A stretch of 64,000 nucleotides of DNA from Nocardia miyunensis NBRC 108239. Its GTDB lineage: Bacteria > Actinomycetota > Actinomycetes > Mycobacteriales > Mycobacteriaceae. The notes under the pieces were generated by a model that was not told the origin of the DNA, searched no databases, and saw only the letters and a list, made by a program, of their open reading frames with translations. Of this stretch, positions 9,401-16,474 are shown one piece after another (the first letter of the stretch is position 1; every line of letters begins with the position of its first letter). The translations under genes and the position numbers were made by a program. The DNA lies in NCBI RefSeq assembly GCF_001613065.1, contig NZ_BDBQ01000039.1, positions 62,001-126,000 of the forward strand. The letters run 5' to 3'.

Positions 9401-10054
9401 GAGAAGGACCTGACCACCCTGGGCAAGGTGAATCCCCTTGCGCTGGAAGAGTTCGCGGCGCTCGAGGAACGCTACAACTTCCTGTCCACCCAGCTCGACG
9501 ACGTCACCAAGGCCCGGCAGGACCTGCTCGACGTGGTCGCCGAGGTGGACGCCCGCATCCTGCAGGTGTTCACCGAGGCGTGGGAGGACGTGGAACAGGA
9601 ATTCGTCGGCGTCTTCGCCAAACTGTTCCCCGGTGGCGAGGGCCGGCTGCTGCTCACCGATCCGACGGACATGCTCACCACCGGCATCGAGGTGGAGGCG
9701 CGCCCGCCGGGCAAGAAGGTCAAGCGCCTGTCACTGCTGTCCGGCGGCGAGAAATCGCTGACCGCGGTCGCCCTGCTGGTCGCCATCTTCCGCGCCCGCC
9801 CCTCCCCGTTCTACGTCATGGACGAGGTCGAGGCCGCCCTCGACGACACCAACCTGCGCCGCCTGATCGGCCTGTTCGAGCAGCTGCGCGAGAAATCCCA
9901 GCTGATCGTCATCACTCACCAGAAGCCCACCATGGAGATCGCCGACGCCCTCTACGGCGTCAGCATGCGCGGCGACGGCATCACCCAGGTCATCTCCCAG
10001 CGCCTGCGGGGACAGAGTATCCCCGCCTCGCCGGAACTCCAGCGTGTCGATTAG
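6431..10054 (+). CDS. smc: Chromosome segregation ATPase Smc
   Basis: Condensin-type ATPase that compacts and aligns newly replicated chromosomes. 1207 residues from a GTG (VHLKSLTLKGFKSFA). The N-terminal head has Walker A GPNGSGKSN near residue 33. Two long Ala/Glu/Arg-rich coiled-coil arms flank a hinge around residues 505-660 (EGLIGPLSGILQVHNGFE). The C-terminal head has the ABC signature LLSGGEKSL and Walker B FYVMDEVEAALDD. In related genomes smc is next to ftsY; here about 4.2 kb of accessory genes lie between them. Confidence 0.98.
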   Translation: MHLKSLTLKGFKSFASATTLRLEPGITCVVGPNGSGKSNVVDALTWVMGEQGAKALRGGKMQDVIFAGTAGRAPLGRAEVTLTIDNSDGALPIDYAEVSITRRMFRDGAGEYEINGSSCRLMDVQELLSDSGIGREMHVIVGQGQLSAILESRPEDRRAFIEEAAGVLKHRKRKEKAVRKLEAMQANLARLTDLTTELRRQLKPLGRQAEVARRAATVQADLRDARLRLAADDLVARRRDLESQQSKQAYAREQQINVQAELDAANAALAQQEFQLSRLTPGAEAAAQTWFQLSALVERVNATIRIAHDRARNLTIEQPTGTGRDPEQLEAEAARVEAQEAELLEAVEIAAETLEAARDQLHEREQAAKAAEQAHLAAVRAIADRREGLARLSGQVDTLRSRAQSAETEIARLSTSLTEARARGAAAEDEFERVQSELSELDAGEEGLDAAYEHAAQAFTQADERVTELREKDREASKKVASLGARIEALTMGLARRDGAAWLLEHRAEGLIGPLSGILQVHNGFEAAVAAALGPLADAVTADSGGTAHAALRALKEADGGRAAVVYGGAALSDSAPAALPAGTRRLIDVVDCPENMRGAVVALTAGTVVVDDLPAAAELLSARPELRVVTRDGDLTGSGWLLGGSDRAPSQLEIQADIDSARAELEAWQRTAEELEAALSGALAEQADRKESVDQALLALHESDQALVAIYDRLGRLGESARNAQRECERLLTQRDDAEAARDDNSEKLAELEDRLRRVESEQSGLDSDDDAGTETAGAHREEAAAALAEARAMEVEARLSVRTAEERAESVRGKADSLRRAARAERETRARAERAQAARRQAAAVASVVAESAERVAAELGSVVAEASARRDELVRRRTECAGQVDQIKERSRALTTQLTQLTDAVHRDEVARAEAALRIEQLEATIGEQFGMALDALIDEYGPDVPTPPSALEWQEYEQAKERGDAVSEPQPMPYDRATQQRRAKRAEKDLTTLGKVNPLALEEFAALEERYNFLSTQLDDVTKARQDLLDVVAEVDARILQVFTEAWEDVEQEFVGVFAKLFPGGEGRLLLTDPTDMLTTGIEVEARPPGKKVKRLSLLSGGEKSLTAVALLVAIFRARPSPFYVMDEVEAALDDTNLRRLIGLFEQLREKSQLIVITHQKPTMEIADALYGVSMRGDGITQVISQRLRGQSIPASPELQRVD

Positions 10055-10184
10055 GCGTGAACTCCGCACAGCCTGAACGCGGTCGCCGCAATCCACCCAG
10101 CCGTCGCCAGGGCTCCGACGGGAGTCGTTGCGCCGGTACGGATTCGGCGGTCGGCTGATGCTCCCGACTGTCGAGCGGTAGGGC

Positions 10185-11258
10185 TCATCGTCCTGCGGGG
10201 CGCTGCCGGTCGAGCCAGGAGCGAGTCTGGGCGGCTACGAGGTCGATCAGGTCCTGCTGGGGGATGTTCATGTCGAGGTTGTGCAGGCCCCAGCGCGAGT
10301 CCGGCAGGGCGGGCAGGACGGTTGCCGGCGGGACGCCGTTGCCGCCGCCTTCGATCATCAGCACGCGGGGCCCGGCGGTGGTGCAGTGGCCGCGGTAGCC
10401 GGTTACCACACGGCCGGCGACGATGCTGTGCAAGCCGTTGTCGGTGCCGGAGCCCAGCGCGGCGGGGTCGGTGCACAGCACCTCGTAGCCGGGGCCGTAG
10501 GGGCGTCCGTCGCGGGGGCCGATGGTGTCGGGTTCGGTCGGCGTCACTCCGAATCGGGCGTCCGGCGGCGGAGCGGTCGCGTAGGTCGAATAAGCGACGA
10601 CACAGCCGATCTGCGCACTGTCGGTGCACGCCGGGATCGAGTTGAAGTCACCGCCGTTCGGCGCGCCCGAGCGCACCAGCACGTCCGCGCCCGGGATGAT
10701 GGCCGAGAGCAGTAGCCGCTGCTGCGGAGTCGCTTCGATCCGCTTGCGGATCAGGGTTCGCAGCATGACCGCTCCCTGGGAATGCCCGATCAAAACCACG
10801 CCGCGCCCGTGGTTGTCGTGTGCCAGGTAGTCATCCCAGGCGTCCTGGACGTCCGCGTAGGCGATATCCGATGCGGCAGCACCCGGCGCGGGTAGGCCGG
10901 TCGGCCCGAGCAAGGTGCGCTGCCGGTACATCGGCGCCCAGACATCGCAGCGGCCGTCGAACGGCGCGACCTGGTCCGCTGCCACCGCGCGCTCTTCGGG
11001 TCCGATGGTCAGGTCCGCGTTCGTCGTCCGTTCCAGCGATACCGTCGGATAGACGTAGAAACAATCCACCGGAGCGCCGCTGCCGCCGCCGCACGGGTCA
11101 CCGGCCTGCCCCGGTCGGCACAGCCACACCGTCGGCGTCGCGTCGGCGGTCGCGGGCGGGACACCGAACCACCCGCCGGCCACCACCAGTGCGGCGGCCA
11201 CGCCGATGCGGCGTAGCCGGCCCGGGCCCCGGACGGGAACCGGACGTCGGCGGTGCAT
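10185..11258 (-). CDS. Secreted lipase-like protein (DUF3089, alpha/beta hydrolase)
   Basis: 357 residues from ATG 11258 (MHRRRPVPVRG). A signal peptide is evident: a basic start, a hydrophobic core (IGVAAALVVAGGWFG) and an Ala-rich cleavage region (PPATADA), so it is probably exported. The mature part has the DUF3089 pattern VDCFYVYPTVS...FAPFDG/RCDVWAPMYRQ and the nucleophile elbow GHSQG in VVLIGHSQGAVM, as in serine esterases and lipases. Six or more Cys suggest disulfides. The frame is open further upstream to 11801 but would overlap the next gene. Substrate unknown. Confidence 0.85.
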   Translation of the reverse strand: MHRRRPVPVRGPGRLRRIGVAAALVVAGGWFGVPPATADATPTVWLCRPGQAGDPCGGGSGAPVDCFYVYPTVSLERTTNADLTIGPEERAVAADQVAPFDGRCDVWAPMYRQRTLLGPTGLPAPGAAASDIAYADVQDAWDDYLAHDNHGRGVVLIGHSQGAVMLRTLIRKRIEATPQQRLLLSAIIPGADVLVRSGAPNGGDFNSIPACTDSAQIGCVVAYSTYATAPPPDARFGVTPTEPDTIGPRDGRPYGPGYEVLCTDPAALGSGTDNGLHSIVAGRVVTGYRGHCTTAGPRVLMIEGGGNGVPPATVLPALPDSRWGLHNLDMNIPQQDLIDLVAAQTRSWLDRQRPAGR

Positions 11259-11269
11259 GCCCGCGAATA

Positions 11270-11611
11270 TCACGGCCTCCCGATGGCTTCCACGCGCAGA
11301 ACCGACTGGTCGTCGAACATTCGGCGCAGCCTGGTGTCGAGCGGCCAGGAGAACAGGCGATCGTGTCCGAACCTGTCGTCCACCATGGCCGTCGATCCCG
11401 GCCGCAATGGTGTGACGCGCACCTGGTCGACGATCGGCCCGGCGTCCCGAATGCCCCATTCGATCGCCACGCGACGGCTGTGCGACAGACGCTCGCCGTC
11501 GTCGGAAAGGAGCGTTTCGACCTCGTCCCGCCGCATTCGCGGAGACACCGCGACGGCCCCGAAGCATTGCCGCGGGACCTCGTCGCAGAACTCGAATGAT
11601 CGCTGGTTCAT
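11270..11611 (-). CDS. Conserved-looking hypothetical protein
   Basis: 113 residues from ATG 11611 (MNQRSFEFCDEVPRQCFGAVAVSPRM), preceded by AGGGAG at a good distance. I do not recognise a family. It is hydrophilic with no membrane segment or signal peptide, and has a mixed alpha/beta look (VAIEWGIRDAGPIVDQVRV). Codon use follows the high-GC3 pattern of real genes here. Its stop lies 11 bp before the start of the secreted lipase-like gene, so the two are probably one transcript. The extra N-terminal 17 codons up to 11662 are less likely to be used. Confidence 0.55.
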   Translation of the reverse strand: MNQRSFEFCDEVPRQCFGAVAVSPRMRRDEVETLLSDDGERLSHSRRVAIEWGIRDAGPIVDQVRVTPLRPGSTAMVDDRFGHDRLFSWPLDTRLRRMFDDQSVLRVEAIGRP

Positions 11612-11844
11612 CGTGTGCTCCCTGGTCTGCTGCGCATCGGGCGGAACAAGGACCGATACCACTCGGAGTCCAGCCTAGTAGCCGAGAATTTGCCCTCGTG
11701 CCGCACCGGGCGTTCACGGCCGAGCTGATACCGGATATCTCGTCGGCCACGTTCGAGTCGAAGTCCTGGGTCGAGCGGCGTTCCACGGGCGCGGGCGCCA
11801 TGCCCGCGCGTTGTGCCTCGTGAAATCGGCAGGTGATCGCCCGG

Positions 11845-12741
11845 CTACCCGGCTAACAGCGACTTCAATTGGGCTGCCCCGATTTCCGCGAGCCAGGTGT
11901 CGAAACTGCGTAGGCCGGGGTGGATCTCGCGGAGGGCGGGGATGTCCGCGCGCCAGGTGTCGCCCTCGCGGGCCAGTCGCCAGACGTTGCGGATCTCGGG
12001 ACCTCGTTCGGCGGCCTCGGATTCGGGAATCTCCTCGTAGCGCACGGGGATTCCGATGGCCTCGGTGATCCTCGCGGCGGCCTCGCGCATGGTGAGTTGA
12101 TCACCGGCCAGGCCCAGGGTGCGGCCGTGCAGGCGGTCGGGTTCGGCGAAGGCCAGGGCTGCCACGGCGGCGATGTCGTCGACGGCGATCATCTGGATCG
12201 GGAGGTCGGCGGGGAACAGGTGCCGGTTCACGCCGTCGTGGATGCCGTCCACCAGGAAGCCCTGGGCCAGATAGTTTTCCATGAATCGCACCGGTCGCAG
12301 CAGGGTGTAGCGCATTCCGCTGTCGGCGACGGCGCGTTCGATCCGGAGTTTTCCGTTGACGCCCCAGCGTTCGTTGCGTGCGAACGAGGCGACGCCGGTG
12401 AAGACGAACTGCTCGACACCCGCCGCGCGGGACGCCGCGACCAGCGCCTCGCCGCGGGTCGCCTCGAGTTCGACATCCCAGCCGTCGGGCCCGAAGGCCG
12501 CCGGGGGGACGCCGAAGACCGCGCGCACATCGCTGACCGCGGCCGCGATCGTGTCGGGTGCGTCGAAATCGCCGATCGCCAATTCGGCTCCGAGTTCGGC
12601 CAGTGCGCGTGCGGCCGGTGCGTCGGGATCGCGTACCAGGGCGCGGACGGGAATGCCTTCGGCGAGAAGTGTGCGCGCGGTCGCGCCGCCCTGTTTGCCG
12701 GTGGCGCCCGTGACGAGGATCCGATCGTGTTGTGCGGACAT
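11845..12741 (-). CDS. NmrA-like NAD(P)-binding protein
   Basis: 298 residues from ATG 12741 (aggtgatcATG). The Rossmann motif is at the N-terminus (RILVTGATGKQGGATARTLL), followed by VRALVRDPDAP and FVFTGVASFARN, typical of the atypical SDR/NmrA family that includes quinone reductases and redox sensors. The active-site YxxxK of classical SDRs is not evident, which fits NmrA. It is divergent from a TetR gene with a perfect operator between them, so it is likely the regulator's target. Substrate not predictable. Confidence 0.9.
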   Translation of the reverse strand: MSAQHDRILVTGATGKQGGATARTLLAEGIPVRALVRDPDAPAARALAELGAELAIGDFDAPDTIAAAVSDVRAVFGVPPAAFGPDGWDVELEATRGEALVAASRAAGVEQFVFTGVASFARNERWGVNGKLRIERAVADSGMRYTLLRPVRFMENYLAQGFLVDGIHDGVNRHLFPADLPIQMIAVDDIAAVAALAFAEPDRLHGRTLGLAGDQLTMREAAARITEAIGIPVRYEEIPESEAAERGPEIRNVWRLAREGDTWRADIPALREIHPGLRSFDTWLAEIGAAQLKSLLAG

Positions 12742-12780
12742 GATCACCTGTCTTCGTGTCGGTAGAATCCGGGTTGGGTA

Positions 12781-12804
12781 ACCCGTATTTCGGACGATAC
12801 GGGT
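12781..12804. promoter_or_regulatory. Perfect inverted repeat, probable TetR operator
   Basis: ACCCGTAT at 12781-12788, an 8-base spacer, then its exact complement ATACGGGT at 12797-12804. It lies in the 110-bp gap between the divergent NmrA-like (starts 12741) and TetR (starts 12852) genes, where a TetR dimer would repress both promoters. The arms are perfect over 8 bp. Confidence 0.7.
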
Positions 12805-12851
12805 GTCCCGACTCGGTTCGCCAGGTCCGCGCAGAGGGGTGCCGTAACGAA

Positions 12852-13613
12852 ATGACCGTCGTACCGCAGAGTTCCGGTCCCGCGGCGCGGGCCGATGCCC
12901 GGCGCAACCGGGCCCTGGTGCTGGCCGCCGCGCAGCGCGCCTTCGCCGATCACGGCACCTCGGTGTCACTGGCCGAGATCGCCCGCCGCGCCGGTGTCGG
13001 CGCGGGCACCGTCTACCGGCACTTCCCCACCAAGACCGACCTGCTCGAGGCGGTGATGCAGCAGCGCATCGAGCAGATGACCGCTCGCGCGACAGCCTGC
13101 CTGAACGCACCGGACGTGGGCGCCGCGTTCTTCGCATTCTGCGCCGAGGTCGTGCTCACCTCCCCGCGCAGCAGGGCCGTCTGCGACCTGATCACCGCGG
13201 ACGACGGCTGGCCCCGCACCCTGATGCGCGGCGCGGGAGACCGGTTCCACCGGGCCCTGCACAGTCTGCTCACCGAGGCCCAGCGATGCGCTGCGGCACG
13301 TCCCGACGTCACCGTTGCGGACCTGTCCGCGCTGATCACCGGATGTGTTGCGATTCAGCGCGTTTCGGGATCCGAGACAGAACTGGCCAACGCTGCCCGG
13401 ATAGCACTGGATGCCCTGCGCTCTCCGGCTCCGGTCACTGTCACGAAACTCGACGCCAACCACTCAATTCATAACGAAACACGTAACGAAAGCAATCCGG
13501 GCTGCCCGATATGCGGCTCGCCCCTGCGGCCTACCGGCACCGGCCGTCCCGCCCGCTACTGCTCCGCCGCCTGCCGCCAGAAGGCCCATCGCCGACGGCG
13601 CCGCGCCGCATAG
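12852..13613 (+). CDS. TetR-family regulator with C-terminal Cys cluster
   Basis: 253 residues from ATG 12852. The HTH domain is at about residues 15-65 (NRALVLAAAQRAFADHG, then AEIARRAGVGAGTVYRHFPTK). The ligand-binding part runs to about 200. An unusual tail of about 50 residues contains CPIC...YCSAAC and a basic end (CRQKAHRRRRR), a four-Cys zinc-knuckle arrangement that I associate with Nocardia and mycobacterial regulators and small proteins. It probably represses itself and the divergent NmrA-like gene through the repeat at 12781-12804. Inducer unknown. Confidence 0.9.
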   Translation: MTVVPQSSGPAARADARRNRALVLAAAQRAFADHGTSVSLAEIARRAGVGAGTVYRHFPTKTDLLEAVMQQRIEQMTARATACLNAPDVGAAFFAFCAEVVLTSPRSRAVCDLITADDGWPRTLMRGAGDRFHRALHSLLTEAQRCAAARPDVTVADLSALITGCVAIQRVSGSETELANAARIALDALRSPAPVTVTKLDANHSIHNETRNESNPGCPICGSPLRPTGTGRPARYCSAACRQKAHRRRRRAA

Positions 13614-13702
13614 ACGCATCGACACCGATCCCCGCCACGGCCCCACCGCGCGATGTGGAACTCATCACACCATCCGGTCCGCCTGCGAAGAGGCGGGAAC
13701 GG

Positions 13703-14092
13703 CTACAGCAGGTCGCTGACGTCGTCCGGGACATCGACGGCGTATTTGCGCAGCGTGTCCATCGGGACGACCTCGAGCGCGTTCTCGTGGGTGGCGGCCA
13801 GGATGACGGGGGCCGCGACGCCGTCTTCGTGGGCGTGCAGCCAGCGCACCGCGACCACGCACCAGCGATCACCAGGTTGCAGTCCCGGGAAGTTGTTCTC
13901 CGGACGCGGGGTGCTCAGATCGTTGCCGATCGACTTCTGGTGCTCCAGGAACTCCGCGGTAACGACAGTGCACACCGTATGACTGCCCAGGTCTTCGGGG
14001 CCGGTGCTGCAGCAGCCGTCCCGATAGAAGCCGGTGAGAGGATCGGTGCCGCACTCCTCCAGCGGTCCCCCAAGCACATTTCGATCGGTCAC
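13703..14092 (-). CDS. DUF2237 family protein
   Basis: 129 residues from GTG 14092 (VTDRNVLGGPLEECGTDP). The family is recognised by NVLGGPLEECGTDPLTGFYRDGCC, then SHTVCTVVTAEFLEHQKSIGNDLSTP, PGLQPGDRWCVVAVRW and a C-terminal LEVVPMDTLRKYA. Several Cys and the DGCC motif are conserved in this small bacterial family, whose function is not known. Longer in-frame starts up to 14194 exist but add unconserved sequence. Single-gene unit; last accessory gene before ftsY. Confidence 0.85.
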   Translation of the reverse strand: MTDRNVLGGPLEECGTDPLTGFYRDGCCSTGPEDLGSHTVCTVVTAEFLEHQKSIGNDLSTPRPENNFPGLQPGDRWCVVAVRWLHAHEDGVAAPVILAATHENALEVVPMDTLRKYAVDVPDDVSDLL

Positions 14093-14359
14093 ATCGCCGA
14101 TCCTATTGTCTCTGTGTTGGATTCGCCCCTGCTTCCGCGTCGTGACACCGAGACGAGCAGACCGGTCGGTAGGCGAACCGCACATGTGCGGCAATTTCGG
14201 CGTGTCGCCGACGCGTTGTCCGATGCGTGTGTTAAGGCTCGCCGTGGACGTGGTTCCCGCGGACTGCGTCGAGTCGGAACCTCAGGTCGAGAGTTTCGGA
14301 TTTTCCGCCCGTCGCGCGGCCCTGCTGGTTCGTAGCCGGTGTTCTGTAAGGATGGGGGC

Positions 14360-15865
14360 GTGACTGCGCACGTTTGGATTCTGATCGCCGTGATCGCCGC
14401 CATCGTGGTGGTGGCGCTCGTCGTCGCTGGATTCGTCCGGTACAAGCGCGGCCGGGTGACGCTGCCCGCCACCCCGGACAAGGAGGTGACCGACCGGTCC
14501 GGTGGGTACACCGCGTCCGGCGGATTCAGTTTCAGTCAGGGTGGCGCGGGCACCGGCACGCTCGCGCCACCGGAGCCCGAACCGGCGCCGGTCGAGCGGA
14601 CCGACGACGAAGGGCAGCCGCACATCGGCGACGATGCGGCGGTTCCACGCGATTCGGTACGTCGCGCGATCACCGATGTCCGGCTGCCGGAACCCGAGGT
14701 CGACGGGACCGGGACGCTCGAGGCGGAGGTCGAGGAGCTCGAGGCCGGAATTACCGCGCCCGAAGCGCCCGAGGCCGAAGCGCAGCCCGCGAAAGCCGAG
14801 GAGCAGTCCACTGCCCCGGCGGTCGAAGCTCCGGCCGAAGAGACGAAGGCCGAACCCGAAGCGGAGCCCGAGCAGGCCGCGGTCGTCGAGGAGGCCCCCG
14901 CCCCCGCCGAAACCGTTGCTCCCGCACCGCAACTCGAGGAGATCGAACCCACCGCGGGCCGTCTGACCAGGCTGCGCGGACGTCTGGCCCGCTCGCAGAA
15001 CGCCATGGGCAAGAGCCTGCTCGGCCTGCTCGGCGGCGGCGACCTGGACGAGGACTCCTGGGAGGAGATCGAGGACACGCTGGTCATGGCCGACCTCGGC
15101 ACGGCCGTCACCTCGACCATCGTCGAACGCTTACGCGGCGAACTGGCCGCCCGCAGCGTCCGCACCGCCGACGAGGCCCGCGCCGCGTTGCGTTCGGTCC
15201 TGGTCGAGGCGTTACGCCCGGAGCTGGATCGCTCGATCCGGGCCCTGCCGCACGATGACCATCCCTCCATCCTGCTGGTGGTCGGCGTCAACGGCACCGG
15301 CAAGACCACCACCACGGGCAAGCTCGCGCGCGTCCTGGTCGCCGACGGCCGCCGGGTGCTGCTGGGCGCGGCGGACACCTTCCGCGCCGCCGCCGCCGAT
15401 CAGCTGCAGACCTGGGGCGAACGGGTCGGCGCGCACACCGTGCGCGGACGTGAGGGCGCGGATCCGGCCTCGGTCGCGTTCGACGCGGTCAGCACCGGTA
15501 TCGAGGACGGCGTGGACGTCGTGCTGGTGGACACCGCCGGCCGCCTGCACACCAAGACCGGCCTGATGGACGAGCTGGGCAAGGTCAAGCGCGTGGTGGA
15601 GAAGAAGGCCGCCGTGGACGAGGTGTTGCTGGTGCTGGACTCCACCGTCGGACAGAACGGCCTGACCCAGGCGCGCGTGTTCGCCGATGTGGTCGACATC
15701 ACCGGCGTCGTGCTGACCAAACTCGACGGCACCGCCAAGGGCGGCATCGTCTTCCAGGTTCAGCACGAACTCGGCGTCCCGGTCAAACTCGTCGGCCTCG
15801 GCGAGGGCGCGGACGATCTTGCCCCCTTCGAACCCGGCGCATTCGTCGACGCCCTGCTGGGTTAG
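14360..15865 (+). CDS. ftsY: Signal recognition particle receptor FtsY
   Basis: GTPase that receives SRP-ribosome complexes at the membrane. 501 residues from GTG 14360, preceded by aagga. The N-terminus is a membrane anchor (about residues 5-27, IAVIAAIVVVALVVAGF). A long Glu/Ala/Pro-rich acidic A domain follows (to about 200), then the NG domain with the P-loop GVNGTGKTTTTGKLA, DTAGRLHTK and TKLDGTAKGG. The acidic linker is longer than in E. coli but usual for actinobacteria. It works with Ffh at 21.3 kb. Confidence 0.97.
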   Translation: MTAHVWILIAVIAAIVVVALVVAGFVRYKRGRVTLPATPDKEVTDRSGGYTASGGFSFSQGGAGTGTLAPPEPEPAPVERTDDEGQPHIGDDAAVPRDSVRRAITDVRLPEPEVDGTGTLEAEVEELEAGITAPEAPEAEAQPAKAEEQSTAPAVEAPAEETKAEPEAEPEQAAVVEEAPAPAETVAPAPQLEEIEPTAGRLTRLRGRLARSQNAMGKSLLGLLGGGDLDEDSWEEIEDTLVMADLGTAVTSTIVERLRGELAARSVRTADEARAALRSVLVEALRPELDRSIRALPHDDHPSILLVVGVNGTGKTTTTGKLARVLVADGRRVLLGAADTFRAAAADQLQTWGERVGAHTVRGREGADPASVAFDAVSTGIEDGVDVVLVDTAGRLHTKTGLMDELGKVKRVVEKKAAVDEVLLVLDSTVGQNGLTQARVFADVVDITGVVLTKLDGTAKGGIVFQVQHELGVPVKLVGLGEGADDLAPFEPGAFVDALLG

Positions 15866-15920
15866 CTGTATTTTTTCTGCCTCCGCGCCGCTGCTGTATT
15901 TGCGGCCTCCGCTCCACTTC

Positions 15921-16005
15921 GGCGGGTTTGCTGTGTCCTTGGCCTCCGCTTCGCTCCGGCGGGTTTGCTGTGTCCTTGGCCTCCGCTTCGCTCCGGCGGG
16001 TTTGC
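15921..16005. repeat. 37-bp direct repeat, two exact copies plus a partial
   Basis: Two identical 37-bp units at 15921-15957 and 15958-15994, each starting ggcgggtttgctgtgtcctt, followed by an 11-base third start (15995-16005). A degraded earlier version precedes them (about 15893-15920, with tgcggcctccgctccacttc). Each unit contains the short inverted sequence ctccgcttcgctccgg. Not spaced like a CRISPR: there are no spacers. Confidence 0.9.
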
Positions 16006-16093
16006 GCCGCCCGGAGGCTCACCGCCCGGACCCGTGGCGGGTGCGAGGAACGAGCGCCCGCCACGGGTCCGGGCGGCAAGCCGCGGCGCAAAC
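16000..16093. repeat. Nested hairpin: 11-bp outer stem around a perfect 20-bp stem
   Basis: Inner stem 16022-16041 pairs perfectly with 16057-16076 over 20 bp around a 15-base loop. The outer stem GTTTGCGCCGC (16000-16010) pairs perfectly with GCGGCGCAAAC (16083-16093). It lies 135 bp after ftsY and could stop transcription, but the size, GC content and link to the adjacent tandem repeat suggest a dispersed REP-like or palindromic element. Confidence 0.75.
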
Positions 16094-16366
16094 CAGGCGT
16101 CGGCGATTTGCGGGGTTGGTGTAACTAGGTAGAGTGCTGACGCTTGCGGCATTGCGTTGCGGGTCGTTATGGAATTCACCGCCCGTTCGGTCTGATTTCG
16201 GGGTGTGTCTCGAATGATGATCTCCACTTCCCCGGGCGAGATCGGTCACATATCGCCTGAACTGCGCATTCATCGATGTACTCAGCAGCCCGACACGAAC
16301 CTCACAGTCAGACGGAAACAGCTGTGTAGGAAACGAAACGTGGTAGCAACACGGGAAGCGCATCCG

Positions 16367-16382
16367 TTCACCTATGTGAAAC
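16367..16382 (+). promoter_or_regulatory. Possible GlnR half-site upstream of amtB
   Basis: TTCAC-N6-GAAAC at 16367-16382 matches the actinobacterial GlnR half-site (gTnAC-N6-GaAAC) at all but the first base. It is 93 bp upstream of the amtB start. A second half-site at the proper spacing is not clear, so this is only a candidate for nitrogen control. Confidence 0.3.
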
Positions 16383-16474
16383 ACGGGGGCGGCACGGATG
16401 AAACACCGAGTAGCGAACCTTCTGTGCAGGCTCGTTTGCCGCATTTTGGCCGGGCCCGAGATGAGGAGGAAAAG

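Larger units (their letters stand above)
15866..16474. other. 609-bp intergenic region with repeats, ftsY to amtB
   Basis: No gene seen. The left half carries a 37-bp tandem repeat (15921-16005) and a large nested hairpin (16000-16093). The right half (16100-16474) is less GC-rich and presumably contains the amtB promoter and leader. An in-frame extension of amtB back to 16205 has no family similarity and I treat it as untranslated leader. Confidence 0.6.

Noticed and set aside
15921..16005. Possible CRISPR array
   Set aside because: The 37-bp units are directly adjacent with no spacers, and no cas genes are in the window.
16205..16474. 90-codon N-terminal extension of Amt
   Set aside because: No similarity to ammonium transporters; a strong ribosome-binding site precedes GTG 16475, which gives the standard N-terminus.
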